This document shows positions 26,635 through 38,085 of a stretch of 64,000 nucleotides of DNA, piece after piece; position 1 is the stretch's first letter; the number at the start of each line of letters is the position of its first letter. Made by a program: the position numbers and the translations under genes. Below the pieces are notes generated by a model, which saw only the letters and a program-made list of their open reading frames with translations, was not told the origin of the DNA and did no database searches. The stretch is from HGM04593 sp045631905 (GTDB taxonomy: Bacteria; Bacteroidota; Bacteroidia; Bacteroidales; Bacteroidaceae). The DNA lies in NCBI GenBank assembly GCA_045631905.1, contig JAZQVO010000027.1, positions 1 to 64,000 of the forward strand. The letters run 5' to 3'.

Positions 26635-27930
26635 ATGAGACGTATACCTGTAACCCTTATCGCCATGCTGACAGCTATCATGCTGACAGCACAGATAACC
26701 CCCGTAAACTACAACGTCGAGCACAAAGACAGCAGTTGGTACGTAACCCTCGGCTACGAGATAGATAAACTGCCAAGCAAAGACGGCATGTTGCTCATAT
26801 CGCACATATGCAACCCCGACACCTGCATAAGCACCTCGGCGCGACACTTTCAAGGCAAAAAGTTCGCAAAAAGACATGTAAAAAAGTATGGCTACACACC
26901 CCAACTGCAAAGCGAAGGAGAAAACAGTTGCACGATAGCAGTACCCGAACACCATGCATGCGACACCCTTTGGGGAGTAACATATTGCGAATACCACAAA
27001 GGCGACGAAGTAATCTACTCGCTCGACACCATGGCAATACCCATGCCCTGCACCCCATCTTTGAGTTGTCACAGAGTAGCCGATGCCCTCACCCCCACCG
27101 ACCACATTGCAAAAACCCACCCCTACGTGCGCCACATACGCCACTACACCCCATTAAACGAAGATAGCGAAGCCTCGCCACAGAGCAAGCAAATTGTGCG
27201 TTACTACACCAACAGCCCCCTGCTCAACCTCGACTACATGAAAAACGCCACCACCATCGACGAGCTCATGGGAGTGATAAACAGCATTATGGCCGACAGC
27301 AGTACCACCGTGGAGAGCGTGCAGATAGTAGGCTACGTCTCACCCGACAAGGGCGAAAGAAACAGCAAGCAACTTGGCTATGAACGCGCCCTTGCCCTGC
27401 GCGACCACATACGCAGACACCACCACCTGCCCGACTCTGTTTTCGAGATAGCCGATGCCGGACACAACTGGCAACTAATATACAAGGATATTGCCATGTT
27501 AGGAGCACCCGGCGGCGACAGCCTCATAAACATACTGCAACGCGAGCCCTCCTCAAAAAGAAGAGAGATAATACTGCGCAACTACGACAACGGCACAATA
27601 TTCAACGAGCTTGCACAGACAGCATTTGCCAAGCAACGCGGTGCATCTATAAACGCAATATACTACGACACCCACCCCGACAGCGCAGCCATGGCAATAA
27701 ACCAAGTAGTAAACGAGCTTATAAACAACCCCCACCCCAACTATCACGCCCTGTCGCAACAACTTAAAGCATACAAAAACGACGCACGCGCCATAAACCT
27801 GCAAGGTGTTATAGACTACCGTCGCCACCGCCGCCATGCCGCCGAAAAGGAGTTTGCCACAGCCGCAGCCATGGGCGACGAGCAAGCAAGAACCAACCTG
27901 AATATTATTATGGCCGAAAAAGAGCGCTGA
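26635..27930 (+). CDS. Exported protein with DUF3868-like and OmpA-like regions
   Basis: A 431-residue protein with a signal peptide (about 1-19, ending LTAQ). The first part (20-145) is beta-rich and resembles DUF3868, seen in Bacteroidales surface and fimbrial clusters. Residues about 185-275 look OmpA-like: VQIVGYVSPDKGERNSKQLG followed by YERALALRDHI resembles the OmpA peptidoglycan-binding core. The C-terminal 60 residues are helical and TPR-like (HAAEKEFATAAAMGDEQA). It is 59 bases after the HAD gene and before a strong terminator, so it is probably the last gene of the operon. Assignment to DUF3868 is from memory of the family. Confidence 0.6.
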   Translation: MRRIPVTLIAMLTAIMLTAQITPVNYNVEHKDSSWYVTLGYEIDKLPSKDGMLLISHICNPDTCISTSARHFQGKKFAKRHVKKYGYTPQLQSEGENSCTIAVPEHHACDTLWGVTYCEYHKGDEVIYSLDTMAIPMPCTPSLSCHRVADALTPTDHIAKTHPYVRHIRHYTPLNEDSEASPQSKQIVRYYTNSPLLNLDYMKNATTIDELMGVINSIMADSSTTVESVQIVGYVSPDKGERNSKQLGYERALALRDHIRRHHHLPDSVFEIADAGHNWQLIYKDIAMLGAPGGDSLINILQREPSSKRREIILRNYDNGTIFNELAQTAFAKQRGASINAIYYDTHPDSAAMAINQVVNELINNPHPNYHALSQQLKAYKNDARAINLQGVIDYRRHRRHAAEKEFATAAAMGDEQARTNLNIIMAEKER

Positions 27931-27951
27931 CAAACAAAACCACACACCGTA

Positions 27952-28003
27952 TATAAACAAATAGGTCGGAGGGTTTCAACGCCCTCCGACCTATTTGTTT
28001 ATA
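27952..28003. terminator. Bidirectional terminator, 22-bp perfect stem
   Basis: A perfect 22-base inverted repeat (27952-27973 and 27982-28003) with an 8-base loop. It sits between the convergent ends of the OmpA-like gene (27930) and pflA (28018) and has A/T-rich outer arms that give a U-run on either strand. Confidence 0.85.
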
Positions 28004-28017
28004 AAATCAACAGACTA

Positions 28018-28746
28018 TCAATTAACAAACACGTTCGAGAAGTACTCATCAAAGATAGCCTTTGCCTCGTCAAGCTGTTCGGGAGTATTCTCCTTAACCC
28101 CCTTCAACTTATACTCCATGCCCATAGCCTCGTACTTGTGTACGCCCAGAGTGTGATAAGGAAGAACCTCAACACGCTGAATCATCTTGTACTTGCCCAT
28201 AGCCTCGCCCAGCGCACGAATATCGCTCTCTATGGCACTATACCCCTGCACATACACATAACGCAACCAGAAAGGTTTGTTATTCTCTTCGAGCCATGCG
28301 GCTGTGCGAAGCGTCTGTTCGTTGCTACGCTCCGTAAGCACCTTGTGTCTTTCGGGGTTAAACTGCTTAATATCGAGCAATACCAAATCGACAAGACCAA
28401 ACAACTCCTCAACGTCTTTGTTCCAGATACTACCGTTGGTATCTATGCACACATTAATATCCTGCTCCTTCAAGCGTTTAACAAGAGGTATGAGCTCGGC
28501 CGCCTGGAAAGTAGGCTCACCGCCACTAAACGTAACACCACCTTTTTTGCCAAAGAAGGCTCTTTCGTTCATGGCCAAGCGCATAATCTCCTCGACCGTT
28601 GTCTCTTCGCTCTCCCCTTTTACGTCTATCGTGTCGGGGTTGGCACAATAAAGGCAACGGAAGTTACAACCCTGCAAGAAAATAACAAGACGCAAACCAG
28701 GGCCGTCGAATGTGCCCATCGACTCATATGAATGTACTCTTAACAT
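28018..28746 (-). CDS. pflA: Pyruvate formate-lyase activating enzyme
   Basis: A 242-residue radical-SAM enzyme. The iron-sulfur cysteines are Cys27, Cys31 and Cys34 (CNFRCLYC), and the glycine-rich TFSGGEP block is present. It cuts S-adenosylmethionine to make the glycyl radical on PflB. The ATG at 28746 is chosen because the upstream candidate at 28770 lies inside a perfect 12-bp hairpin stem and would add residues not found in the family. pflB lies immediately upstream; the hairpin lies between them and could reduce the amount of pflA message. Confidence 0.95.
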   Translation of the reverse strand: MLRVHSYESMGTFDGPGLRLVIFLQGCNFRCLYCANPDTIDVKGESEETTVEEIMRLAMNERAFFGKKGGVTFSGGEPTFQAAELIPLVKRLKEQDINVCIDTNGSIWNKDVEELFGLVDLVLLDIKQFNPERHKVLTERSNEQTLRTAAWLEENNKPFWLRYVYVQGYSAIESDIRALGEAMGKYKMIQRVEVLPYHTLGVHKYEAMGMEYKLKGVKENTPEQLDEAKAIFDEYFSNVFVN

Positions 28747-28767
28747 CGATATACTATATTTAAGCGA

Positions 28768-28795
28768 CATAGGCCGGCTCGCAAGCCGGCCTATG
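28768..28795 (-). terminator. Hairpin between pflB and pflA
   Basis: A perfect 12-bp GC-rich stem (28768-28779 with 28784-28795) and a 4-base loop. No U-run follows on the minus strand, so it is more likely an RNA-stability or processing element, or a partial terminator, than a full stop. Confidence 0.6.
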
Positions 28796-28815
28796 CACCA
28801 TTATGAATATTCAAA

Positions 28816-31044
<2,229 letters not shown>

Positions 31045-31085
31045 ATCAATTAATTTTAGATTAAACCAATAATTCGACATATACT

Positions 31086-31143
31086 GAACGACAACTTTAC
31101 ATAGCTGAAAAGTTACACCGTTCTGTTTTCGAGTGCAAAGATA
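31086..31143 (-). promoter_or_regulatory. pflB promoter and leader hairpin
   Basis: On the minus strand TATCTTTG (31143-31136) is an exact -7 box; no clear -33 TTG was found. The leader then holds a stem of two parts, GAACG/CGTTC outside and AACTTT/AAAGTT inside (31086-31123), before the start at 31044. Confidence 0.6.
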
Positions 31144-31282
31144 ATAAAATATTATCTTACCACCATAAAAAGTGTAGATATTTTAGCAAATAAATTTTAT
31201 TGGCTACATTTTTGCAATCATTACAAAAGCGTAATAATATATAAAACAGCAAAATTTCTCAAAATTGTTACCCAAACAGCAT

Positions 31283-32077
31283 TTATCTTAGCACATTGCT
31301 CCATAAAGCGGGAAAATCGGTTATCACAGCATCAATCTCACTATTTATCGTTTTTGAAGAGGGCACACCATAAGTCCACACCTTAACACCTTTGCCTGCG
31401 CTCTTTACACCTTTCGCCACCCTTCTACAAAAAAAGCTCTTGTGAAAATTAAACGAAGAAACATGCGCATATTTGCCGTATGAAAAGCAACGCAAAGAAC
31501 CGTCGAAAAGCAACGGCAAAAGCGGAACTTTAAAATAGAGCAGTTTCTCCAAAGGAAAAGGCGCACCAAGTTCGACAAACCTGCCAAGAACCGCATCGCT
31601 GAACGACTGCACCGACACCCACCCGACAGCATCGCAAGCCACTATATCCCCAAGCACAGCCTCCTCGGCACCTTTCACATCGCCTTTAACCTCTATGAGC
31701 ACGGCGCACCGCCCCGCCACAAGCCCCAACACCTCGCGCAAAGTGGGGATAGTCTCCCCCGTACAAAGCCCCTCACTATCCACAACGCAAAAGGAACGAA
31801 CATCGGCAAGAGACAACCTATCTATGCGCCCCTTCCCGCAAGTAGTCCTTTTTATATCCCTATCGTGACAAACCACCATATGCCCGTCGGCAGTCATGCG
31901 CACATCAACCTCTATAATATCGGCACCCGAAGCAACACCTCTTTCAATACACGACAAAGTATTCTCGACCCCATGCCCGGCACCACCTCGGTGCGCCACA
32001 ATCAAAGGAGGCCCACCTGCAAAGAGCGATAAAACAGAGCCACAAACCAAGTATAAAAGAAGAAAGAGCCTGCGCAT
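31283..32077 (-). CDS. Glycerophosphodiester phosphodiesterase
   Basis: 264 residues from the ATG at 32077; a longer frame to 32254 adds a hydrophobic stretch that crosses the divergent promoter and is unlikely. A signal peptide (about 1-20) is followed by VAHRGGAGHGVENT, with His29-Arg30 and Glu38; then IIEVDVR with Glu56 and Asp58, and His71 in CHDRD, the metal and catalytic set of the GDPD family. It should release sn-glycerol-3-phosphate from deacylated phospholipids in the periplasm. It is divergent from the methionine sulfoxide reductase gene. Confidence 0.9.
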   Translation of the reverse strand: MRRLFLLLYLVCGSVLSLFAGGPPLIVAHRGGAGHGVENTLSCIERGVASGADIIEVDVRMTADGHMVVCHDRDIKRTTCGKGRIDRLSLADVRSFCVVDSEGLCTGETIPTLREVLGLVAGRCAVLIEVKGDVKGAEEAVLGDIVACDAVGWVSVQSFSDAVLGRFVELGAPFPLEKLLYFKVPLLPLLFDGSLRCFSYGKYAHVSSFNFHKSFFCRRVAKGVKSAGKGVKVWTYGVPSSKTINSEIDAVITDFPALWSNVLR

Positions 32078-32195
32078 AAGAACAAATTTATAGGTCGTTA
32101 ATATACAACAATTAAGCCGAAGCAAAGCATACAATCCCACAAAAGACACAAAGAACCTTTTAAATGAAAAAACATAGTGAAAAAGAAAAAAGTTG

Positions 32196-32203
32196 TACAT
32201 TTG
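32196..32203 (+). promoter_or_regulatory. Promoter -7 box for the methionine sulfoxide reductase gene
   Basis: TACATTTG matches TAnnTTTG exactly, 17 bases before the start codon. No clear -33 TTG is present. The transcript would have a very short leader. Confidence 0.5.
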
Positions 32204-32219
32204 CAAACAACATAAAACC

Positions 32220-32693
32220 ATGAGCAAAGAACTTACGATACACACCGGCAACAAGGAGGATAAATACCAACTGCTCTACAAGCAAATATCCGAGGTTACA
32301 GCCGATGAAAAAGATACCATAGCCAACATGGCAAATATCGCAGCCATGATACACGAAACCTTCAACTTCTGGTGGACAGGTTTCTACCGCGTGTGTGGCA
32401 ACGAGCTTGTGTTAGGACCATTCCAAGGACCCCTCGCATGCAGTCGCATAAAGCATGGGAAGGGGGTATGTGGCACCGCATGGAAAGAGCGCAAGACACA
32501 AATTGTACCCGACGTGGACAAATATCCCGGGCACATAGCATGTAGCAGCATGTCGCGTAGCGAGATTGTGATACCTTTATATAAAGATGAAGAGATTTTT
32601 GCCGTACTCGACATCGACAGCGAGCAGCTCGCAACCTTCGACAACACCGATGCCCTGTGGCTCGAAAAGATAGTTAAATTAATAAATCCCTAA
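32220..32693 (+). CDS. msrC: Free methionine-(R)-sulfoxide reductase (GAF domain)
   Basis: 157 residues, a single GAF domain. The three cysteines of this enzyme class are present as Cys74 (PLACSRI), Cys84 (GKGVCGTAW) and Cys108 (GHIACSS), equivalent to Cys84/94/118 of the E. coli protein. It reduces free methionine-R-sulfoxide with thioredoxin and is part of oxidative-stress repair. The start is the ATG at 32220, just after the -7 box; an upstream frame from 32193 would begin inside the promoter. It stands alone and converges on nspC. Confidence 0.93.
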   Translation: MSKELTIHTGNKEDKYQLLYKQISEVTADEKDTIANMANIAAMIHETFNFWWTGFYRVCGNELVLGPFQGPLACSRIKHGKGVCGTAWKERKTQIVPDVDKYPGHIACSSMSRSEIVIPLYKDEEIFAVLDIDSEQLATFDNTDALWLEKIVKLINP

Positions 32694-32722
32694 AAGGCCG
32701 GCCTTTTAGGGATTTATTAATT
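32677..32722. terminator. 46-bp perfect palindromic bidirectional terminator
   Basis: A perfect palindrome with 23-base arms and no spacer, centred between 32699 and 32700 (GGCC|GGCC). It contains the msrC stop codon and ends 3 bases before the nspC stop, so it serves two convergent genes. Confidence 0.8.
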
Positions 32723-32725
32723 ATA

Positions 32726-33895
32726 TCAGCACATTCTGTCGCGATAATCCTCGTAGCCATAGACACGCAACAACTGCAACTCGCCCGTCTCACGCAAAAA
32801 AGCTATCGAAGGGTGTGAAATACCGTTGAACATATTAGTCTTTACGGTTGTGTAGTGAATCATATCCTCAAATACAACCTTGTCGCCCACCTTCAAAGGC
32901 TCGGGGAAACGCCAGCTACCCATATAGTCACCACTCAAACAGCTGTTACCACCCAAACGGTAAATATTCTCGCCGAAAGGCGCACCCTTTACAGCGTCGG
33001 CATCGAGCGACTCGGCACCTGTTACCTTTGGCTGATAGGGCATCTCCAGGCAATCGGGCATGTGGCATGTAAAGCTTACATTAAGTATTGCGGTGCGTAC
33101 CCCCCTGCTCTCAACAATATCCACCACGGTAGAGACAAGCGAACCTGTCTGCCAAGCAAAAGCCGAACCCGGCTCCAAAATAACATGAAGATTAGGATAG
33201 CGCGAACGTAACCCCTTCAAAAGAGCAATAAGATGTTCCACATCATAATCCTTACGTGTCATCAGGTGACCACCACCAAGGTTAAGCCACTTAACCTTGT
33301 GCAACCACTTGCCAAATTTTCCCTCTATATGCTCCAAGGTGTGTTCAAGAGCAAACGAGTCCGACTCGCAATGACAGTGACAGTGAAAGCCCTCTATACC
33401 TTCGGGCAGGTCGTCGGGCAACATGTCGGCAGTAACACCGAAACGGCTTCCCGGCGCACAAGGGTTATATAGCTCGGTCTCAATCTCCGAATATTCGGGA
33501 TTTATTCTAATACCGCAAGATATAGTATGGTCGGCAGCGAGAGTCAATTTATAGAAACGCTCAAACTGCGAAAGCGAATTAAACGATATATGACTGCTAC
33601 AACGCATCATCTCGCCAAACTCCTCTTCGGTGTATGCAGGCGAGAAAGCATGTACCCTGCTACCAAACTCCTCGTAGCCCAAGCGAGCCTCATAGATAGA
33701 ACTTGCCGTCACCGAGCCTATATATTCGCGAAACACAGGAAAAGTTTTCCAAAGAGCAAAAGCCTTGAAAGCAAGAATTATCTCCACACCGCTCTCACGC
33801 GCCACACGTCCGATGAGCGACAAATTTCTTCGCAACAGAGCCTCCTCCATCACATAGCATGGCGAGGGCACCTTTTTTATATCCTCAATATTCAT
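32726..33895 (-). CDS. nspC: Carboxynorspermidine decarboxylase
   Basis: 389 residues of the alanine-racemase-fold, PLP-dependent decarboxylase family. Lys44 in LAFKAFALWK is the expected Schiff-base lysine; FHCHCHCESDS and LNLGGGH are the family blocks around the PLP phosphate site. It decarboxylates carboxyspermidine or carboxynorspermidine, the spermidine route used by gut Bacteroidetes. It overlaps the uvrD stop by one base, so it is coupled to the helicase gene although the functions seem unrelated. The partner dehydrogenase is not in the window. Confidence 0.93.
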   Translation of the reverse strand: MNIEDIKKVPSPCYVMEEALLRRNLSLIGRVARESGVEIILAFKAFALWKTFPVFREYIGSVTASSIYEARLGYEEFGSRVHAFSPAYTEEEFGEMMRCSSHISFNSLSQFERFYKLTLAADHTISCGIRINPEYSEIETELYNPCAPGSRFGVTADMLPDDLPEGIEGFHCHCHCESDSFALEHTLEHIEGKFGKWLHKVKWLNLGGGHLMTRKDYDVEHLIALLKGLRSRYPNLHVILEPGSAFAWQTGSLVSTVVDIVESRGVRTAILNVSFTCHMPDCLEMPYQPKVTGAESLDADAVKGAPFGENIYRLGGNSCLSGDYMGSWRFPEPLKVGDKVVFEDMIHYTTVKTNMFNGISHPSIAFLRETGELQLLRVYGYEDYRDRMC

Positions 33896-36267
33896 TATCC
33901 TATTATTTTTAATTTAGCAAATTTAAGCAACAATGTTTTCACGCCCGCATTACGGAATTTTATGGTAGCCTTTGCGTTCTCGCCACCACCCTCGGTACTC
34001 TGCACCTCGCCCACACCGAACCTCTCGTGTTGCACCACCATGCCCACACTCAACGGAGCATGATTACTCTTTGGGGCCGAAGAATCGCGTTCGACATCGG
34101 ATAGACGTTGCAGGCGTGGCCGGCTATTGAAAGAAGAGGCATCTATAACCCTCTTGGCAGGCTGTGAAGGCTCCACGGCGGGGCGACTTGCGACAGAGCC
34201 GTAACCCCCTCTTCGTGGCTCCACGCCTTGCGCGACAACACCCGACACCCGTCGGTTGGTCCCTGCAAAAAGCCCGCCACGCGCAGCTTGAGCAGGTTCA
34301 ACACCCGACGAGAAGCAAGCACGGTCAATCTCACTTATAAAACGGCTGGGTTCATGATAATCGGTTGTCCCATAGTGGTAACGCGTCTTCGAGTGCAACA
34401 AAATACAACGGTCCATAGCCCTTGTCATCGCCACATAGAAGAGACGACGCTCCTCCTCCATCTCTCGTGGCGAGGTTTGTGCCGATTGATTGGGGAAGAG
34501 ATCCTCCTCCAAACCCACAATAAACACCGTATTAAACTCCAAACCCTTTGCCGAGTGAACGGTCATGAGGGTTATGTGGTCGTCACCCACCTCGGAGTCA
34601 GAGTCCTGGTCGGACATCAGCGACACCTCAGCAAGAAAATCGGGCAAGCGGTTATAACCGTTACCCTCCTCCATGCGAGTAGTCACAAAATCCTTTATAC
34701 CATTTAACAACTCCTCGAGATTCTCCTGACGCGCCTTACCCTCAACGCTGTTATCGCGCGAAATATCGGCAAGCACACCACTCTCACGCACCACCACCTT
34801 TGCCGTCTCGTAGGCATCTTTTTCCACGGCAACCTCCTTGAACGCCTCTATCAGCCCCGTAAAACCGAGTAATTTAGCTTGCGTTCCTTTATTTATATTA
34901 AGCCCATGAGCAAGAGGCTCTTTAAGCACCTCCCACATGCTCACACCCGCCTCGGTTGCCACCGTCTTTATCTTCTGCAAAGTAGTATCGCCTATCCCAC
35001 GTGCCGGATAATTTATTATTCGTTTCATAGCCTCCTCGTCGTGACTATTGCTTATCAAACGAAAATATGCTATCACATCTTTAACCTCCTTACGCTGGTA
35101 GAACGACAAACCACCATAAATTCTATATGGGAACGAGCGTTTACGAAAAGCCTCCTCAAATATACGCGATTGAGCATTCGTGCGATAAAGTATTGCAAAA
35201 TCCTTATATTCCAAGCCTTTACTACGACGAAGTTCCCTGATTTTGTTGGCAACTATCTCACCCTCTTCAAAGTCGGAATATGCCGAACAGAGAACTATCG
35301 GCTCGCCCACACCACGTTGCGAACAGACCTGTTTTTCTATCTGGTTTACATTATTTTTTATAAGGCTGTTAGCTGCATCTACAATTTTCTTTGTCGAACG
35401 ATAATTCTGCTCGAGCTTAAATATTCGGGCCCCCTTGTAACGCTCGGTAAAGCCCAGAATATTACCGATGTTTGCACCACGAAACGCATATATACTCTGC
35501 GCATCGTCGCCCACCACGCACACCGCCTGACGCTCCTGAGTAAGTTGCCACACTATTGCCGCCTGCAAGGAGTTTGTATCCTGATACTCATCAACAAGCA
35601 GATAGCGAAACTTGCGCACATACTTCTCACGCACCTCGGGAAACTCGTTGAACAGACGATAAGTGTTCAGCAAAAGGTCGTCAAAATCCATGGCGTTTGC
35701 CTGGAAACAACGCTCACAATAACGGCTGTATATATAGTGTAGGCTCGGAATACGCGAACGCATATCATCATTCACAAGACCGCCGTCGCGAGCATACTCC
35801 CCGGGCAATATAAGACTGCTCTTTGCACTCGATATACGCTCGCCCACCAAAGCCGGTTTATAAACCTTCTCATCGAGTTGCATCTCCTTTACGATGCTTT
35901 TTATGAGACTGCGCGAGTCGGTTTGGTCATATATGGTAAATTGCGGAGTATACCCAAGCAGATGAGCCTCCTTGCGCAAAATCTTAGAAAAGACCGAGTG
36001 AAACGTACCAGCCCAAATAGCCGACGCATCGGCCTTGCCCACACTTGTGGCAATGCGCTCCTTCATCTCCTTTGCAGCCTTGTTTGTAAATGTCAGCGCA
36101 AGAATAGACCACGGCTCATAGCCCATCTGCAAGAGATAGGCTATTTTATATGTCAGCACCCTTGTCTTGCCCGAACCGGCACCGGCAATCACCAACGAGG
36201 GACCATCGTTGTAACAAACAGCCTCGAGCTGCGCCTCATTAAGCTCCTTTTCAAAATTTATATCCAT
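33895..36267 (-). CDS. uvrD: UvrD/PcrA-type DNA helicase
   Basis: 790 residues, a superfamily 1A 3'-5' DNA helicase. Walker A is AGAGSGKT near residues 30-37, Walker B/DEXQ is VDEYQDTN, motif III FRGANIG, and the later QNYRST and VHSAKGLEF blocks are present. The C-terminal 100 residues end in a Tudor-like GMVVQHERFGVGEV segment, as in PcrA, where it contacts RNA polymerase. Roles are nucleotide-excision and mismatch repair. It is the first gene of a two-gene unit with nspC. Confidence 0.93.
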   Translation of the reverse strand: MDINFEKELNEAQLEAVCYNDGPSLVIAGAGSGKTRVLTYKIAYLLQMGYEPWSILALTFTNKAAKEMKERIATSVGKADASAIWAGTFHSVFSKILRKEAHLLGYTPQFTIYDQTDSRSLIKSIVKEMQLDEKVYKPALVGERISSAKSSLILPGEYARDGGLVNDDMRSRIPSLHYIYSRYCERCFQANAMDFDDLLLNTYRLFNEFPEVREKYVRKFRYLLVDEYQDTNSLQAAIVWQLTQERQAVCVVGDDAQSIYAFRGANIGNILGFTERYKGARIFKLEQNYRSTKKIVDAANSLIKNNVNQIEKQVCSQRGVGEPIVLCSAYSDFEEGEIVANKIRELRRSKGLEYKDFAILYRTNAQSRIFEEAFRKRSFPYRIYGGLSFYQRKEVKDVIAYFRLISNSHDEEAMKRIINYPARGIGDTTLQKIKTVATEAGVSMWEVLKEPLAHGLNINKGTQAKLLGFTGLIEAFKEVAVEKDAYETAKVVVRESGVLADISRDNSVEGKARQENLEELLNGIKDFVTTRMEEGNGYNRLPDFLAEVSLMSDQDSDSEVGDDHITLMTVHSAKGLEFNTVFIVGLEEDLFPNQSAQTSPREMEEERRLFYVAMTRAMDRCILLHSKTRYHYGTTDYHEPSRFISEIDRACFSSGVEPAQAARGGLFAGTNRRVSGVVAQGVEPRRGGYGSVASRPAVEPSQPAKRVIDASSFNSRPRLQRLSDVERDSSAPKSNHAPLSVGMVVQHERFGVGEVQSTEGGGENAKATIKFRNAGVKTLLLKFAKLKIIG

Positions 36268-36304
36268 TCTTTAACGTCAATTACAAGCAACTGCAAATTT
36301 TATG

Positions 36305-36312
36305 CGAAGGTA
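36305..36312 (-). promoter_or_regulatory. Possible uvrD promoter -7 box
   Basis: On the minus strand TACCTTCG (36312-36305) fits the TAnnTTTG box with one change. It is 38 bases before the uvrD start. Confidence 0.4.
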
Positions 36313-36387
36313 TGCAAAAAATAGCATAAAAGCGAACATAACAGCGCAAACCTTGTTTAATAAACTGAACAAAAAACAAAAACATAT

Positions 36388-37005
36388 ATGAGTACAATAG
36401 TAAAAAACAACATCACAGGTTTTCAACTGCCTACCCTTCTCTACCCCGCCGGGGCACTCGCTCCCGTAATAAGCCGAAGCACCATAGAATATCACTACGG
36501 CAAGCACTTGCAGGCATACATAAACAAACTCAACGAGCTTATAGCCGACAGCGAATTTAGCGAGAGAACATTGCGCGAGATTGTGGAACAAGCACCCGAG
36601 GGGCCACTGCTCAACAACGCCGGGCAAGTACTCAACCACATGCTCTACTTTGAACAATTCACCCCGACAGCTCCCGCCAACAACCACCCCACGGGAGCGT
36701 TGCAAAGCTCCATACGCTTCGACTTTGGCAACTTCGACACACTGAAAAAGAAGATGGAAGAGGCCTCTATCGCACTCTTCGGCTCGGGTTGGGTGTGGCT
36801 TGCGCAAGACGAGACAGGCAAGCTCAATATAATAAACTGCCACAACGGCGACAACCCCATACGCTACCACATGACACCTCTCTTGGGCATAGATGTTTGG
36901 GAACACGCCTACTACCTCGACTACCAGAACCGCCGTGCCGACCATATGAAGCAACTATGGCAAATAATAGACTGGGAGATGGTAGAGAGCCGTCTGAACA
37001 TGTAA
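36388..37005 (+). CDS. Superoxide dismutase (Fe or Mn)
   Basis: 205 residues, usual length for Fe/Mn superoxide dismutase. The metal ligands can be placed at His36 (IEYHYGKH), His84 (LNHMLYF), Asp169 and His173 (DVWEHAYYLDY). It turns superoxide into hydrogen peroxide and oxygen in the cytoplasm. Metal choice cannot be settled from sequence; many Bacteroidales enzymes accept either metal. It is a single-gene unit that ends 4 bases before a palindromic terminator shared with the convergent endonuclease gene. Confidence 0.95.
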   Translation: MSTIVKNNITGFQLPTLLYPAGALAPVISRSTIEYHYGKHLQAYINKLNELIADSEFSERTLREIVEQAPEGPLLNNAGQVLNHMLYFEQFTPTAPANNHPTGALQSSIRFDFGNFDTLKKKMEEASIALFGSGWVWLAQDETGKLNIINCHNGDNPIRYHMTPLLGIDVWEHAYYLDYQNRRADHMKQLWQIIDWEMVESRLNM

Positions 37006-37008
37006 AAA

Positions 37009-37034
37009 AAAGAGGTGCCCCGGGGCACCTCTTT
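37009..37034. terminator. 26-bp perfect palindromic bidirectional terminator
   Basis: A perfect palindrome without spacer, AAAGAGGTGCCCC followed by its exact complement. It lies between the convergent superoxide dismutase (stop 37005) and endonuclease-type gene (stop 37042). Confidence 0.8.
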
Positions 37035-37041
37035 ACCTATC

Positions 37042-38085
37042 CTATTTAACCTCTTTCACCAGATATATTATTACAGGCAAGTGGTCGCTGTAACCATTCA
37101 GCCACACACCGCCGGCATGTGTACGCTTTGGCGAGCCTTTATATTTCCCATCAACTTGGAACATATATGTTCGAGAGAAAATTTCGGGCTTGTAATATTT
37201 CAAGGAACTTCTATCCTTACCCACAAGATTAGCAGTAAACACCACTTGGTCAAACAGGTTCCAGCTACCCTTATATTTGAGAGTACCCAAACCATCTTCG
37301 CGAAGAATTTTCCACCAAGGGTTAAAGAGATCCGAAGGTTGCTTCAAATCCTTGCGGTCACGCATCGCGCCAAGACAGGTTTTCATACTCTTATCATCGG
37401 GGTCGTCGTTCATATCTCCCATAATTATAACCTTAGCCTCAGGGTCGGCATTCATGATAGAATCCTTCAACTCACGCACCTGAACACCCGCACGCTCACG
37501 TGCCGGCGACTTTGCATAGCGCGAAGGCCAGTGATTCACAATCATGTGCACACGCTCGCCACTCATCATACCGCTCACTATGAGGAAACCACGTGTTTTG
37601 TACTCGTCGCTACCATTCTCCAGGAGATAAGGAGCCAACTTATAAGCATAAGGCTGATAAAGTGCCGGGTTATAAAGCAAAGCACAATCGACACCACGCT
37701 TGTCGGGCCCCTCGACATGAATAAATTTCCAACCACGCGGTGCAAGTTTCTCCGACTCCACAAGAGCCTGCAACACATTACTATTCTCTATCTCCGAAAC
37801 ACCGACAGCAGCCATGCCCACAGGCATCATATCGGTAGCCATCTCAGACAACACCTCCGACATGTTTTTCACCTTGTTCACATACTTCATCGTGCCCCAC
37901 TTGTTACTACCGTCGGGCAGATACTCGTAGTCATTCTTACCTGTGTCGTGAATTGTATCGAACAAGTTTTCAAGGTTGTAAAAACCCACGGCATACATCT
38001 CGAAGCGTTTTTGCTGAGCCTTCGCGGGCAACACCATCACTGCAAAAAGCAACAGCGATGTAAAAAACAAAACGATTTTTCTCAT
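37042..38085 (-). CDS. Exported endonuclease/exonuclease/phosphatase family protein
   Basis: 347 residues from the ATG at 38085. A clear signal peptide (about 1-24, LPAKAQQ) is followed by the DNase I-like fold: GFYNLENLFDT, GVSEIEN with the metal-binding Glu, VNHWPSR with the catalytic His, MGDMNDDP and the final SDHLPV. These are the active-site blocks of DNase I/exonuclease III-type phosphodiesterases. It should act in the periplasm or outside the cell on nucleic acid or a phosphoester. It is divergent from the TonB-receptor operon, and that pairing suggests a shared role in extracellular nucleic-acid use. Confidence 0.9.
   Translation of the reverse strand: MRKIVLFFTSLLLFAVMVLPAKAQQKRFEMYAVGFYNLENLFDTIHDTGKNDYEYLPDGSNKWGTMKYVNKVKNMSEVLSEMATDMMPVGMAAVGVSEIENSNVLQALVESEKLAPRGWKFIHVEGPDKRGVDCALLYNPALYQPYAYKLAPYLLENGSDEYKTRGFLIVSGMMSGERVHMIVNHWPSRYAKSPARERAGVQVRELKDSIMNADPEAKVIIMGDMNDDPDDKSMKTCLGAMRDRKDLKQPSDLFNPWWKILREDGLGTLKYKGSWNLFDQVVFTANLVGKDRSSLKYYKPEIFSRTYMFQVDGKYKGSPKRTHAGGVWLNGYSDHLPVIIYLVKEVK

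Noticed and set aside
32078..32254. Hydrophobic N-terminal extension of the glycerophosphodiesterase
   Set aside because: It overlaps the divergent msrC start and promoter, and a good signal peptide begins at 32077.
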